From contig OY747705.1 of the NCBI GenBank assembly GCA_963556495.2, forward strand, positions 32,791,298 through 32,855,297: a stretch of 64,000 bases of DNA. The letters are read 5' to 3'. A program made the position numbers and the translations under genes. The DNA comes from Valencia hispanica (Eukaryota > Chordata > Actinopteri > Cyprinodontiformes > Valenciidae). Below, piece after piece: positions 30,600-43,566 of the stretch. Every line of letters starts with the position of its first letter. The first letter of the stretch is position 1. A model generated the notes under the pieces. It did not search any database. It had not been told where the DNA came from and was given only the letters and a program-made list of their open reading frames with translations.

Positions 30600-33085
30600 T
30601 GGTGCACAATTTGGATGAAGGCATCTAACTGCTGAAACTTGACTTCAAACCGGGTCCAGTTGGACATCAAGAAGTTAATCACGTCACAGTTGGGCGTCTC
30701 ACCTTGTAATTTTACAAAGAGTCAAACAGTTTATTGATCCTGGTCACAACAAAATAAACAACTTCTGCCTCCCACATAAAGAGGGTTGAAGCTGTTGCAT
30801 TTTTTTCTTTTACTAGTTTCCACTTTTCATTTTGAATCCCTTCAATCTGTCTAGTTTAGTCCATTATTTTGTCCAAGCAGATCAGGACCGTCATTTGCCA
30901 AAAAGGCAGAATAGACCCAGGCTAGACCCAACTCTGATTGTACGTTGTATTCTGCTGCGCAACGTTGAAATCTGTTCAGACAGAGAGCATGAGCTGGAAC
31001 AGGTACTGTTAGGAAGTCAGGCATGTTCAGGCTCATGCGGTGTTTCTGGGTCTTGCAGGTCGTTAGTAGTGTTTGAGGTGCAGGGTAATTGTATTTAATT
31101 TGACTGGCGGAAGCGATTAGTGCTGAGTTTCATGATCACTGGTCCTCATTAGACAGGAAATGTCAGCCTCCAGCTCATCCTTCCTCACTTTCCAGATCCA
31201 AGTCTTCTTTTTCTCACCTCAACAGTTTGAGTCTCCGCAGGCAGACTCCTCAGTGTTCTTGATAGTCTATTAATTAGCTGTTTTTACCCATGTTTATAAA
31301 GAAAAAACATGCTTTGACTTTATTCTCTTTTCAAACATGAGCTCTGGTTGTTCATAGAGCCACACTACACCTCTAAAGTATCACCACTGTCGCAACAAAC
31401 TCCTCCCTACAACGACTCACTGGAATGAAAGTTGGCTCTCCAAACTGAGACTTGGCAAAAACAGAGGGTGGAGATGGTGGGGGCTCCTCGTCAAGCGCAC
31501 TCATACTCTTAAATACTTTAGAGACTTTTAAGAAGAGGCTTGGGGCACGGTGAATAGAGCTCGTTAGTGATTCTGGCCGTCGTTTAATCTGCTGCACTGG
31601 AAGGGGGTTCAGATGTCAAGATAAGGCTCTTGTGTTGAAGTCATCCTAACGACCTTAGACCAGAATGGATGGGAGACGTCAGCGCATGATTTAAGTGGTA
31701 TTGTTTAAGATGAGTTCGTTTTTAGTTGCAAGAACTACTTCCTCATCAACTACGCTTTGGCAAGATTATTTCTTCCCACGGGGATGATGAGTTTATCCTC
31801 TTGTTCTTCCCGTCCCTTTGTCTTCTGGCCTTCTTCTGTTTGTTCTGGACACAGAAACAGGGTTGGATTCTTGTTGGATTGTTGTTATTACCAAAGACAA
31901 ATGTGAATCATTGTTACGCACCCCCTCCAACAGGCAAGGAGGAAAGGGAAGAGGACAACAGTGTGAAATGATTTGTGATTAGATTTATTAAAACAACCCT
32001 AGATTAACCTTAAGGTTTACAGATTTAAGGGCCGGGAACTCCTAACAAATTCTCCTAGACACGGCCCTGGAGAATGCCCAACCTAAAACAAAAAATATAC
32101 CACAAAGTTTAGTTCAAAGGTGGGAGTTTTCCCACAACGTAAAATCACAGCTCCTTTTAAGCTGTAACAAAGTAATAAAAGTAAACAGCAAACCAGTTAA
32201 CCAAGGAAGGTAGTGTCAAACAAACCAAAACTCTATACAAAGCACTATCGGTACTTTCCAGTATAACATTGGAAACAGTTAAAACTAAGAACAACAGTTT
32301 ACTCTCAAGTAAACAAATACTAAGTTGTTCTAAAAATTTAAGGTCCAAGGTAACCTTTTCACTTTAAAACACCCGTTTACAATCTTTCAACAAAGTTGGT
32401 CAAATCACATAAATGGAGTTCAGCAAAGTGGAAACTACTATGGTGGAAGCAGCTCCATGACATGTGGTTCCACTGGATTTTTATCTGGTCTGGAATAAGG
32501 ACAGCAATCAGTCCAATTGACAGCACCTGCCCCTGCACAGCGGCATGGCCCTGATGATGTCAGATGCTGCCTTTGGGATTGGTTTCCGTGGCGATGGCAA
32601 ACTCCAGTGATCAGCCCTCTTCCTTCTTGGTATTGCAGGGGCTCAGGCAACTAGTATTTAAAACAATGACAAATACAAACACCGGCAAACAAAGGAAAGC
32701 GGAGGAGAGAGAAAACAACCCAACACAACATAAGGGGACCGTAACAATCATCTAACCCAAAAAAGCGTGTACTGACCCCATGAGTCATGCTTCTATAGAA
32801 AATACCCCTTTTTTCAGCATTATAAGATAGTTTTTCATTTTTAAATAAAATGACATGATAAAAACAAATTTAAATGTTGTTTCTGGCTTAAATGTTAACC
32901 CATTTGTTTGAAACATAAAGCTCTTATTGACCTAAACTGAGGGGAAATAACCTAATTTATAAAATGATTGCATGTTATCTTGATAAAAGATCAAATGGTT
33001 AACATGTGGTTTGAGTCCAACCTTTAATATTAATATGTAGTAACATCAAATACAATAGCACAAAGTCCAATCAGCAGGGCTGCTA
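30600..33085. other. PSMD1 large intron, unassigned
   Basis: No recognised element. A 75-codon - strand frame at 31373-31597 with EEPPPSPPSVF looks protein-like in composition but matches nothing I know. Confidence 0.35.
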
Positions 33086-33089
33086 CACA

Positions 33090-33260
33090 CTCTTCAATTC
33101 AATCCAAAATCGATTCAAGAATACTTTATTTTTCCCAAAGGGAAATTGAATGTCCTACCACATATCATCCAAGTATCATCAGAGAGTCATTGTGGATGGT
33201 CATGTTGTGGGCATGAAGGATCTCCAGTAGCAGTCAGTCTTGTAATTAACATTGGACCCC
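33090..33260. repeat. Dispersed repeat, copy 1 (LINE-tail-like)
   Basis: The block from aatactttatttttcccaaa through gatctccagtagcagtcagtcttg recurs at 52150-52320 with about 80% identity by eye. The 'tactttatt-tatccc-aggggaaatt' start is typical of fish LINE 3' ends. Confidence 0.5.
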
Positions 33261-33317
33261 CGCTTCGGGTCCTTCCACAACCCCGTTCTCCATCTAAGGT
33301 TGGACAAGTGAATACAT

Positions 33318-34623
33318 ATAACTTTTTTTTTTTTTTTGAGATTGAGGCTCTGACAAGAATTACAAATGAGTACAGCTTGCAAAAAAGTGGAACACCAATG
33401 GTGAGGAAATTGAGAAGATGCTTGGCATGTACCTGAAGATTGGCCTAATGCAAATGCCTGGAGTCTGCATGTATTAGGAGACAGACACACGGTACACCCC
33501 TGTTTCTGATTTGATGTCCCGCAACAGATTCCAATCTGTTGACTTCATTACACTTTGTAAACAACTTGACTGTGTCAGAGATGGAAAAGAAGGACAAACT
33601 CTGGAGACCATGGCTGAATTCATTCAGGGAGAGATGCCTGCAGGTGGTACCCCAAGAGCACAACTCTGTGGATGAAATGATTCCTTTCAAGCGAAGATTC
33701 AGTAACATCAAGCAATATATGCGCGGCAAGCCACACCCATGGGGGTTCAAACTGTGGGTGGGAACTGGAATCTCTGCCATGCTCTGTGACTTTGATGTGT
33801 ACCAAGGGAGTGTCAATGGAATACGACAGGCCAAATCTGAACTTGGATTATCAGGTGATATTGTGATATTGATATGAAGCTCGCCTCCACTCTTCCAGAG
33901 GGTCATAACCACAAGATCTACGCAGACAACTACTTCACCTGTGTTCCATTGGTAGTCGAGCTCCTTGAGCGTGGAATCCATTATGTGGGAACAGCGAGGC
34001 AGGTGCGCCTACCCAACTGCAACCTTGAAGATGAGAAGAGCTTGAAGAAAAATGGGAGAGAAAGTTTGGACAAAGCCACCAAAACCATCATTGATGTTGA
34101 GAGGCCTTAAATTGTTGGTACCTACAACAAACACATGGGAGGTGTGGATTTGTTGGACTCATTTGCTGCCAAGTACAAGTTCCCTATGAAATCCCGTCGC
34201 TGGTACTTGTACATCTTCTGTGGCACACCATCATCCTTGCTGTGATTAACGCCTGGCTCCTCTAGTTTCAGGCACAACTTGCATCCTCTCTCATTCTGGT
34301 GAACACACAACACAACACCCAAGAGAGGGCAACCATCTTCAAGGAAGACGAACACATTCACACGGACGGTGACATCAGGGAGCCCTTTGGATCCACAGAA
34401 GAGACCATCCTCAACAGATGTGAGTCCCACAGCCAAGAGTTCATCGGACCACCCCCCACTGGACGTACGCAAAGACATGATTGCACATTTCCCAGAAAAG
34501 ACAAAGAGAGGACTCTGCAGACACTGCAATAATGGATACACAAACACACTGTGTAGCAAGTGCAATGTTCGCCTGTGCTTAACAGATGAAAAGAACTGTT
34601 TTAGGGACTATCACTGCAAGTGA
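33318..34623 (+). pseudogene. piggyBac-like transposase relic
   Basis: Successive frames reconstruct a PGBD-type DDD transposase: NEYSLQKSGTPM near 33360, RPWLNSFRERCLQVVPQE, NSVDEMIPFKRR with the first catalytic Asp, MRGKPHPWGFKLWVGTGI, then KIYADNYFTCVPLVVELLER with the second Asp, then HMGGVDLLDSFAAKYKFPMK with the third. A Cys-rich end reads CRHCNNGYTNTLCSKCNVRL to DYHCK and stop. At least three frame breaks and internal deletions exist, so it is dead. No TTAA ends were located. Confidence 0.85.
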
Positions 34624-35177
34624 ACACAGACTGCCTTCGAACCACAGTTGTTGTTTTTTTTTTACGAAAAGTTTTGTTAAAAAAATTCCAATATTTTTTA
34701 TTAATAAATGCTTATTCATAAAACTATGATTGTTGTGTGCTTATTACTAATGATATATACTGTTATGGGGCTAAGTAAGCAATCAACCCTGCAAATGAAT
34801 GCTTAAATGTTCTGTGTATCTGTTCAGACAAACTGAGTACAAACACAGAAGTTCTGCTCCCAACAAAGCCCAACGTTGCAAATTTTTACAACATTTTCCT
34901 AAAAACGTACTAAAACGTAAAAAATCTGAAAACTCTGATTTCTACATCAGAGGCATCCTAAAACAATATCTGGGAGGTCCAAAAACTTTTTACTAATTTT
35001 TTTTTCTATATTTGGGTCTTACAGGGAGATGCCGGTCTCTTTTCTTGTCTGGAAAGAAACTCCCTTGGTTCAATGTATATTTAAAATCAGATAATCAACT
35101 TTCAGCTCATGAAATGAAATGTTTCAGTTTTAAATATGTTTCCTTTTAAAAAGAAACGATAACTAGGAAAGCACTCT

Positions 35178-35402
35178 TGAGAGCGCAGACCTCCGCCAAG
35201 ACCCCCACCCCCATGTTGTGATCTAATTCTATTTCTTTTTAGATTCTTTGCCCATGAAAACAACTGATCCTGGTCCCATTGCAGACATTTTCAGAAAATT
35301 TCATCAAAATCCACCTATAACTTGTTGAGTTAAGTTGCTAACTAACAGAGACAGACTAGCCCAGTTGAAAACATAAACACCTTGGCGGAGGTAATTAGAC
35401 CT
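35178..35402. repeat. Dispersed repeat with inverted cctccgccaag ends
   Basis: Begins gcagacctccgccaag and ends cttggcggaggtaat, an inverted pair. It lies in the large PSMD1 intron. The family is familiar from fish genomes, but I cannot name it with certainty. Confidence 0.5.
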
Positions 35403-36406
35403 CTGACCGTAGACGCTGTTGCTGTAGAACAGTCTCGTGATCCAGGGTAGCAGAGACGGTATTCCACAGCTACATGTCCAGTTGGTGACAAACGTTGTTA
35501 ATCCACCTCATTTGCTTTCGCCTCTCCTGTTTTTAAATCAGACCTCTGGAAATTTAAACAGAAATTTGTATGAATGGCAACTATAATGTCATTTAATGTA
35601 ACATTTAAAAGCCAAATCAGACATTTGTGTGCGGGTAAAGGCTGCACAACAGATCACAAGTTTATAGGTATTGCAATGTCGGTGTGTTTGAAAAATAATG
35701 TCAGAAATAGCTGTTTGGAAATTGTTGCCATTGTGTCCTATTCTATCAGCCTGTATTATCGTAGTTGGATGGTTTTCCAATGATGCAGCCATAGTGAAGG
35801 TTGTGAATTTTTTTAGTAAAAATGTAACTAAAGCTGCAGTGTAGTCAGGAAAGGCTCAGCCTCTGCTTTGTAGATCAGCTATGAATACATGTCACTAAAA
35901 TAAAGATAGCGACTCTGATATGAACAATTAAATGCATGATACAGTAGACAACGCCTGTCTGGGTGTACTTGGCTTGTCACTGTGTCTTTGTTAATTACGA
36001 CCAAAACATAACAGAGATTGGAGCCAGAGGACGGCTATCTCTGGGCGGTTAACATCCTGGACCGAACCCTCGTTAACCTCACAGTCCGTCATCTTATCAT
36101 CCAGAACACGGTCGGTATTTTCAGGGCAGATGAAAGCTGGTTTTATGGGTGACTTTTTTTTTTTTGTTGTTCACAGAGTGTTGGTCCCATGTACCTTTCT
36201 TTTTTGTCAAGAACAAGTTTGACTTTCCTAAATCCTTTTATTTTATAGCCTTTATTAAATAAATATGTCAGATGAGACCATTTCTCACGTACCTTCTCAT
36301 CTTTCCTTGTTACATAAATGAACCAGACAGATTTTTATTCTGTTCTCATTCATTCTGACATGCAACACTGAACAGCCTGAATCCTCTCTTGTCTTCCATT
36401 GTCCAG

Positions 36407-36576
36407 GTGGACGCAACGTCAGCATCTCTCTACAGTCCAGGACCGGTCACACTCACATGCCGTCGGTCGTCGGCCTCCTGGTCTTTACTCAGTTCTGGTT
36501 CTGGTTCCCTCTGTCACACTTCTTGTCGCTGGCCTTCACCCCCACCGCCATTATCGGCCTCAACAAGGACCTGAAG
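36407..36576 (+). CDS. psmd1: PSMD1 coding exon, core of the toroid end
   Basis: Completes the split Gly codon and reads [20 protein letters not shown] through [20 protein letters not shown] to GLNKDLK (56 codons). The acceptor is gtccag and the donor is gtacta. The preceding 12.1-kb intron is the largest transposon trap of the gene in this window. Confidence 0.96.
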
Positions 36577-36789
36577 GTACTAAAGCTTTAGCATCAGTCA
36601 CATGCTTTTCTCTTACAGAACATAGTTAATTAATGCATATCTGGGGTCTCAAACTCCAGTCCTCTGGGGCTTTTAGCTGTCTATCTGCTTCACTCATCTG
36701 AATTAAATGATTTGGTTATTAGTCGGATGTTTTAAGTTTGTGGTCATATGAGACCACAATCAAACTCTTTATAAACTCAACCCACCGTC

Positions 36790-37170
36790 TTTGGAGGAAG
36801 GCAAAGCACAGAGGTGGAAACATTATGCTCTGGGGTTGTAATTCTGCTCAGTATACTGGATGATTTCACCACACTTGAATACCATTTAAAATCTTGGGTA
36901 AGAACTTTCTTTACTCTGTTAGATCGCTCAAGATTGGTCTTGGATGGGTCTTAAAGACTGTTATCAAAAACATGTTTAGGTCATAGAGCGGCCCAGACAT
37001 TATCCAGATCTCAGTCCTGCAGAAAATCTGTGGAGGGAGATGAAGCTTCAAGTTTCTAAGCAGCTAAAACTTAGAGGACTGGACCAGAATCCCTCCATCT
37101 TCAGGAAGCCAGTTTTGTCTTGGCAACAAAGGTTGTTAAACAGAGGACCAAGTCATGTTTTGCTAATCAA
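36790..37170 (+). mobile_element. Tc1-like relic, C-terminal half
   Basis: Frame pieces include GGNIMLWGC near 36820 and DLSPAENLWREM near 37010, with the third catalytic Glu. No ends were found. It lies in the PSMD1 intron following 36576. Confidence 0.6.
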
Positions 37171-37607
37171 ATACTCGTTTATCAGTTACATATAAACCAT
37201 GGTTTACCTCTTTATCTAGTCTTGTCTTAATTTTTGGTGGATATTCTGCCTCTTCACATTGAAAAGAAATTAAGATTTCCCATTTCTGCCTAGTGGAGGA
37301 GATTTACAAGCTTAGCGGGGGGGTTGTTTATTTATTTTCTCCACTTTATACTGAGAAATAAACTGGTTTCTCACCCTGTTATTCTAGCTTTAATATGTAA
37401 GCCACCTCTAAGCTGCCAATCAGGAGATCATCAACAGGGTTATTCTGGTTTTGATCAATATTTGCATATTCAGTCCCTTCAAAAATTTAAGGACCTTTTT
37501 ATTTAAAAAACAATAAAACAAACAAAGTGACTGGATATGTTTGTTACAAGGGTATAAAAACATTGCTGTTATCTCCTAAAAAGTCACATTTGTCTTCTTC
37601 TGTTCAG

Positions 37608-37700
37608 ATGCCGAAGGTGCAGTACCGCTCCAACTGTAAACCCTCCACCTTCGCCTACCCACCGGCTCTGGAGGTTCCCAAAGAGAAGGAGAAGGAGAAA
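37608..37700 (+). CDS. psmd1: PSMD1 coding exon, start of the charged linker
   Basis: Thirty-one codons from [20 protein letters not shown] to PKEKEKEK. The acceptor is tgttcag and the donor is gtgaga. It begins with an internal Met codon and is not a translation start. Confidence 0.95.
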
Positions 37701-37951
37701 GTGAGAACTAAGGCACCACGGTGCATTTCTAACATTTTTATTCCGGGAAAAACATTCTCACTTCATATTGATTTGTTAACGATTTCACACACCCACAAGC
37801 AGAACTCATCATTTTCTTCCCCGTAGTGTTTATTTTCCTAAAATCTTCAGGCCCGTTTTTCTCGGTTGCTTGCGGCGAACGCAACGACAGATGTTTATTT
37901 TGTGGTCAGCTAGCTTTTGTGCATTTAAAGCGATGTTTGTAGAAGGTCTGA

Positions 37952-38158
<207 letters not shown>

Positions 38159-38162
38159 TAGA

Positions 38163-38235
38163 TGTAAGTAAAGTTTATTTATAAAGCGCTTTTCACAGAC
38201 ATAAAAGTCACAAAGGGCTGAACAACATAAATCAT
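38163..38235 (-). repeat. SINE/LINE-tail-like repeat
   Basis: The sequence agtttatttataaagcgctt is the reverse of the aagcgctttataaataaag tails common on fish retroposons; a + strand counterpart lies at 60295-60365. Confidence 0.45.
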
Positions 38236-38935
38236 TGTAGAAGTAGTGCAAAAATAAGGTAGTATTAAGTGGAGGAAGCAATTTAAAAACACGCACCATG
38301 ATGTAAAAGGGGGAATAAAACAGTTGTTTTTTGGAAACCTCCACAGATTCAGCAAAGCAAAGCTGCAAGTTCCACAGTCTGTAAATAAACCTAATTTAAC
38401 CTCTGCAGGGAGGCACACATTAAATGTTGCAGGAAAATCTGCAGGTTATGATGTGGGGATTACTGTTACCGCTTTGTGAATCTCATCTGACTGAGTTTGG
38501 CTTCGGAGCCGGCAGTTAATTCTGTTTTCAGCTCTTTATTGGCTGATGGGGAAACTTTATTATGCCCTTTACTAAACGCCCCTGGTATTCTAATAAAATA
38601 ACTATTAAATGGACTTTTATTGGAGTATCTGAGGCATGCACTCATTGTTTAGCCACTTAAGCTCTTTGAGTCCTAACACACCCCTCACCTTATTTCTTTT
38701 CTGCCTTCCTTGATCTTTGCTCTGAGACGGATCAGAACCAGCATGGACTTACTCTAGGATTTTTTTTGTGGGTGTGTGCTGCATGTTTGATTTGATTTGC
38801 CACGCCGAATTTATGCTCTGATTTCTGAGAGATGAGCCTGGAAAATAATGTCTGCTCCGTTCACCTCTGAGGTTTTTTAATTGCTGCTTGGCTTAACGTG
38901 AAGGAGGTCTTTCTGCTCACAAAAGTATTAACAGG

Positions 38936-39265
38936 TGCTGGTTGTAAAATTAGAATATCATGAAAAAGTTTATTTATTTCAGTAATACCATTCAAAACGT
39001 GAAACTTGTAACTTGTAAACTGATATTTAAGATGTTTATTTCCTTTAATTTTGATGATTATAATGATCCATAATGATCTCCTTTGATCATTAGATGTCTA
39101 ATGAGGTGGGCGGCCATGTCTTGGTAGATTCCCAATTGTTTAAAAGTGAATTTCTTTCACTTCCTTCATGATTATGTCCAACTTTGTGTTCGTCACATAA
39201 AATGCCAAAAACCCCTTGTGGCTTGTGGTTGTAATGTGATTTAGAAAAGCTCAAGGGACATGAAT
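38936..39265. mobile_element. Tc1-type terminal fragments
   Basis: Starts caggtgctggttgtaaaattagaatatc, resembling the ends at 20890 and 60952. It continues into a different Tc1 tail (cgtcacataaaatgccaaaa, ctcaagggacatgaatact). It ends 62 bases before the KEKE exon of PSMD1. Confidence 0.5.
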
Positions 39266-39327
39266 ACTTTTTTAAAGCATTTCAATAAAAGAGATCAAAA
39301 ACAGTTAATTTTCCCCCCCTGTTACAG

Positions 39328-39531
39328 GAAGTCCAGGAGGGTGAGAAGGAGAAGGAGAAGGAGAAGGAGAAGAAGGATGAGGAAAAGGAAAAGGAAAAGG
39401 AAAAGGAAAAAGAGAAGAAGAAAGAGGTCGAGCCAAACTTTCAGCTCCTAGAGAACCCGGCCAGAGTGATGGCGGCTCAGCTCAAGGTCCTGATGATGCC
39501 GGAGTCCTGCCGCTACCAGCCATTCAAACCG
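39328..39531 (+). CDS. psmd1: PSMD1 coding exon with expanded KEKE tract
   Basis: Sixty-eight codons. It begins [11 protein letters not shown], runs through about 30 residues made almost only of Lys and Glu, then reads [20 protein letters not shown] to CRYQPFKP. The tract is written as an imperfect GAG/GAA-AAG trinucleotide repeat and is longer than the human counterpart as I remember it. The acceptor is gttacag and the donor is gtaacc. A frame-shifted Arg-rich reading of the same bases is a shadow. Confidence 0.95.
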
Positions 39532-40676
39532 GTAACCACCGCATCTGTGTTCACGTGTGGAAACACCTAAATAACTAAGGCCTGGTTCACACAGCAGGAT
39601 TTTTATGCTCATTTTTCTTCGATTCTCTCTTTCCAACACGGCCAGATTATCGGGATGGCTCTTAAAATAATCCTAACAGATATTCCTGCTGCGTGTGGTG
39701 AGTTTAGAGCACTCTGGTCTGCTCAGAAGGATGTCGGGACCACTCCGATCATAAATCGGGGATATTTAACGTTGGATTGTCTTGGCCCCATATCGCAGCA
39801 TGTGCGGTGTGTTGCGAAGAGAAACGATTATGCAGCCTGTTGAATGTGAGCTGTAGCCAATCAAAAAGTGAGGTGACAATCAGGGATGCACCTTGGAAGC
39901 GTCTATTATTATTTTTTACGATTGTCTACTCACTTTACCGCACTGTTGGACCAAAACAGCAATATCCGTGATTTTCTTTTATCGCAGTGTGTGCGATCTG
40001 AAACCCGACAATTTTAAAATCCTGCCATGTGAACCAGGCCTAAAACTGAGTGCAGCATTCCACTACCAGCTCTTTACTTTAAACATCTACGGCTTTCTTA
40101 CGTCTTGTCTCCATATAATTTTTCAGTAGTATAAGGTTTTTCAGAGAGGAGATTTCCTCCAAAACAACAACTACTCACACATCAAGTTTAAGCTTGTTTA
40201 TTTTTTTTAAGCTTTTGACCCGTTTCTAAAAATCTAGAAACCTACCTCTCCATGGCTATAAAGCAGAGGCCTGCGGTCCTGCTGCAGATGTTGACATCTC
40301 TGTGCAGTAAATAGCAGGACAGCATGCAGTCACCCAATAAGCACTCGCCCCAGTCCCATAAAGACTCTGTTTCAGAGTATTGCACTGTACGCAGCACTGT
40401 ATCAAGTGCCAAAAGGTTGTCTGTGCTCATCTAAAGATCGTTTACGCCGCCTTCCTTTTAGGGGTTTGTTTTTGATTTAGCAGTGGAGTTTAGGAAGTGG
40501 AGAGGGTTTACAGACTTATCCTGAAATCTGTTCAGTGTTACAGAATTTATTAAAAGAGATTTCCTGTTTAATTTGGTGCAGATTATTTTTTTTTCTGCTT
40601 CACTTTCAAATTTGTGCAGATCAAACTGGCTTCCAGCCACCATCTCTCTGAGTGAAACTATTCTTTCTCTTACCAG

Positions 40677-40823
40677 CTTCACACAGGGGGGATCATCATC
40701 CTGAAGGACACCAGTGAGGAAGAAGAGGAGCTGGTGGAACCTGTCTCAGCTCATGGACCCAAAATAGAAGAGGAAGAGCAGGAGCCTGAGCCTCCCGAGC
40801 CTTTCGAGTACATCGACGAGTAG
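40677..40823 (+). CDS. psmd1: PSMD1 last coding exon
   Basis: Forty-eight codons plus [23 protein letters not shown] to [12 protein letters not shown]. The acceptor is ttaccag. In human Rpn2 this acidic, proline-containing tail is the docking peptide for the Pru domain of Rpn13/ADRM1. The Phe-Glu-Tyr-Ile core is present, and the final residue is Glu where human has Asp. Confidence 0.96.
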   Translation, partial: LHTGGIIILKDTSEEEEELVEPVSAHGPKIEEEEQEPEPPEPFEYIDE

Positions 40824-40993
40824 AATTGCTCCCACAGTAGCGGTACGTTAGCATGCATAAATGAGCATTGTTATCGTTATTATGAACCATAAGTGTCGAC
40901 TGTTTTTCCTCTCTATTTACTGGCACCTCTGGAGACAAATGGATAATAGAATAGACAAAAGACAAAAAGCATTGAAATTTTAACCATTTTAAT

Positions 40994-41594
40994 TAAGGGT
41001 GCAACGATCCCACTTTTTCAGTACCGATACCGATGCCTGGGCTTTGTGTATCTGTCGATACCCGATACAGATCCGATACTATTGTTGAATTAATAATAAA
41101 CTGTATTCCCTCCACCTTATACCTTACTTGAAGAGACTAAAGGTACCAGACTTTACTAACTAAACATAACTAAGACTTCTTTTTTCCTTTTTGACCCCAC
41201 TCCGTTTGTTTTGCTGAGGTGCAGGAATTCAGCGTGCTCCTTAGCATAGTGTTTCTGGATGTGCCTGATTAAAGTGGTAGTGTTGTACTCTGCAAAGTAA
41301 ATGTTTCGAGGGGAGGTGGTATTACTGCAGACATTGCACACAGCCAACGAACTAGTTGGAGTGGCAAGCGAGAAATATCTCCACACAGCGGTCCCTCTGG
41401 CTCGCTGCATGTTGCTTCTAGCATGCGACACACGTGAAGCTGACGCATGACATACGTTCTGCTGCGACGAAAAAACAATCAAAAAAAATCCTGGATCGGC
41501 CTGTGGATCTGTTCATTTTTCCGATCCCCGATCCAGCTATTTTGTCAGTATCGCGGCTGATATCTGATCCTAATATCGGATTGCTGCACCACTA
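40994..41594 (-). mobile_element. hAT element with BED zinc finger relic, perfect 8-bp duplication
   Basis: Flanked by identical attttaat (40986-40993 and 41595-41602). Ends taagggtgcaacgatcc and, reversed, tagtggtgcagcaatcc match at 13 of 17. On the - strand 41156-41482 encodes AVWRYFSLATPT, AVCNVCSN and LIRHIQKHYAKEHAEF, the Cys-x2-Cys and His pattern of a BED finger, the DNA-binding domain of hAT transposases. The catalytic part is absent, so this is a deletion derivative. It lies in the predicted PSMD1 3'-UTR intron. Confidence 0.85.
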
Positions 41595-42446
41595 ATTTTA
41601 ATCGCACTCCATTATTTGTACTACATTTATTTTTCTTTATTGGTTTATGTGTTTGAAACAATGCAGTCAGAACAGATTATCTTAACTTTGTAATCTTGAG
41701 TTGCAAACTGGATTGCTAGCCAGTCCCAAGGTTATGCATAGCACATCAACATTACCCAGTATCTTAGTTCCTTGTAAAACAATTTAGAGTAAGTTTTTGA
41801 TGATTGTATGTTACAAATAAAACACTGGTGTTCCAGTTGTTGACACCAATACTAATAAATGTGAAGCAAAATTGATCGAAATGTGTCAGAACTTCTAATT
41901 CATAATCTAGGGCCTTGTTTCATTGGTTTATAACTATGAAATGACAGAGGCCTGTTTCTCTTAGCCACACTTCAGATTGGGAAATATTAGAGAACTGTTT
42001 ATATGTTGTACAATATCAGAGCTAATTATTGACAATGATTAGGAAAAAATGGCAAAGATCAACAATTTCCTAAAATTAAGTCTGTGACCTGTGATGCTGT
42101 GGGCCTGCTTCTTTTCCAAATGCTCTGGGATTCTCATTAGGGTTCAATGAAGCTTCAAAACGCCAGGGATTTACAGGAACATGTGGTGGGCTCTGCCAAA
42201 GAAAGTAATAAATGCATCCGTCTACGGGATGATGATCCAGTAACATGTGGCCATTACCGTCCTAAGATAATAATATAGAAAACCATGTGGGCTAAACTGA
42301 GGAGAGGATTAGGGGGAACTGTAGACTATAGATGAGCCCTCTCTTTGCTCCAGTCTTGTGAAGTTTCAGGAAAAGGCTGCCTTGCTAAAGTATACAAAAG
42401 TATTAGCTGAGAGGGTGCAAATCATTGTGCCACTGGTGGTTTTTAC

Positions 42447-42875
42447 TTGGGATGTGTATTGGCAAAAATCTGACGATACGTATCGTGATACAGGGGAGAC
42501 AATACGATACGATATAATGCGATATATCGTGACACTATGAGTAAGACGATATATTGTGATTTTTAAAACTCAATTAAACGGTAGGAAAACTGTCACAGCA
42601 TTCTAAACACTCCGACCCGTTTCATACTGAACACATCCGGTTTTATTACTAGATCTAGTTGATCCACTGGAACCAAGAAGGTGAAAACGGCCACAAACTA
42701 CCAGTCATGCTTTTAATTTTACTACGAAAACTGCATGTCATCTACTGTCATCATTAGTGGTTCCATTTAAAAATATATATATAATAATCAATATTTTTGT
42801 TTTGAATATCGATACAATATCGGGGAAATAAAATATCGCAATATATTGGTGTATCGCTTTTTTCTTACATCCCTA
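42447..42875. mobile_element. hAT MITE, perfect 8-bp duplication
   Basis: Identical gtttttac at 42439-42446 and 42876-42883. Ends are ttgggatgt and, reversed, tagggatgt. The interior is rich in cgatacgatat and atatcgcaat motifs. It is 429 bases, non-coding, and also lies in the predicted 3'-UTR intron. Confidence 0.85.
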
Positions 42876-43566
42876 GTTTTTACTAAAGTCTCCAGCTGGA
42901 ATAAAATCCCCTGGTGATTGTTGTGGCTTTAGGACGCTCCCAGATCACAGTTGGGCCATTTTCATAGGAAGCAACGTTGCCTGATGCAGTGCGATGTGCT
43001 TAAGGTAAACTCCTCTACCATCTTCATGCTGCAGCTGGCAGCAGAAACCTCCTCATGAACTCATCAATCTTCAGACGCCATGAGGATTCCTGGTTTCTTG
43101 ATGCGTTTGTGTTGGAGCGTCTGCCGCCTACCTCCCATGTGGGGGTGCACTGTTGCGTGTGACCAAACCAAACTTAGGGCCTCGATCCATGCCATATTGC
43201 TTCTCGGCGAGGTTGAAGCAGTGTGGCGGATTGACAGCCGCAGAGCGAATAGTCAGGCTGATCTCATGAGTTTGGTTTGGATGGTGCACACAGAGTAAAG
43301 AGCCAAGAGCTGACAGTGAATGAAGGTTTATGGTACAGGTTAAACGCCCAGAACATGCTCAGTCACGGTGTCCTGACCGCTGCCTGATCCAAAAGGTGAT
43401 TACGCTTCTCTTTTGGACAAAAGCTGACAGCAAAAATAATTAAAAGTTCTCGAGAAATTAAATAAATTAGAGGTAATTTTTAAGAACAATAAAGTTCCCT
43501 GTTCTGTTCTAGGAGGTTTGATTATTTTGTTAGATTTCATTGGGTTTTTTCTGTTTTTCTCCTCAG

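Noticed and set aside
39260..39451. Arg-rich open frame beside the KEKE exon
   Set aside because: It is a frame-shifted reading of the PSMD1 Lys/Glu repeat; the true frame splices correctly and matches the family.
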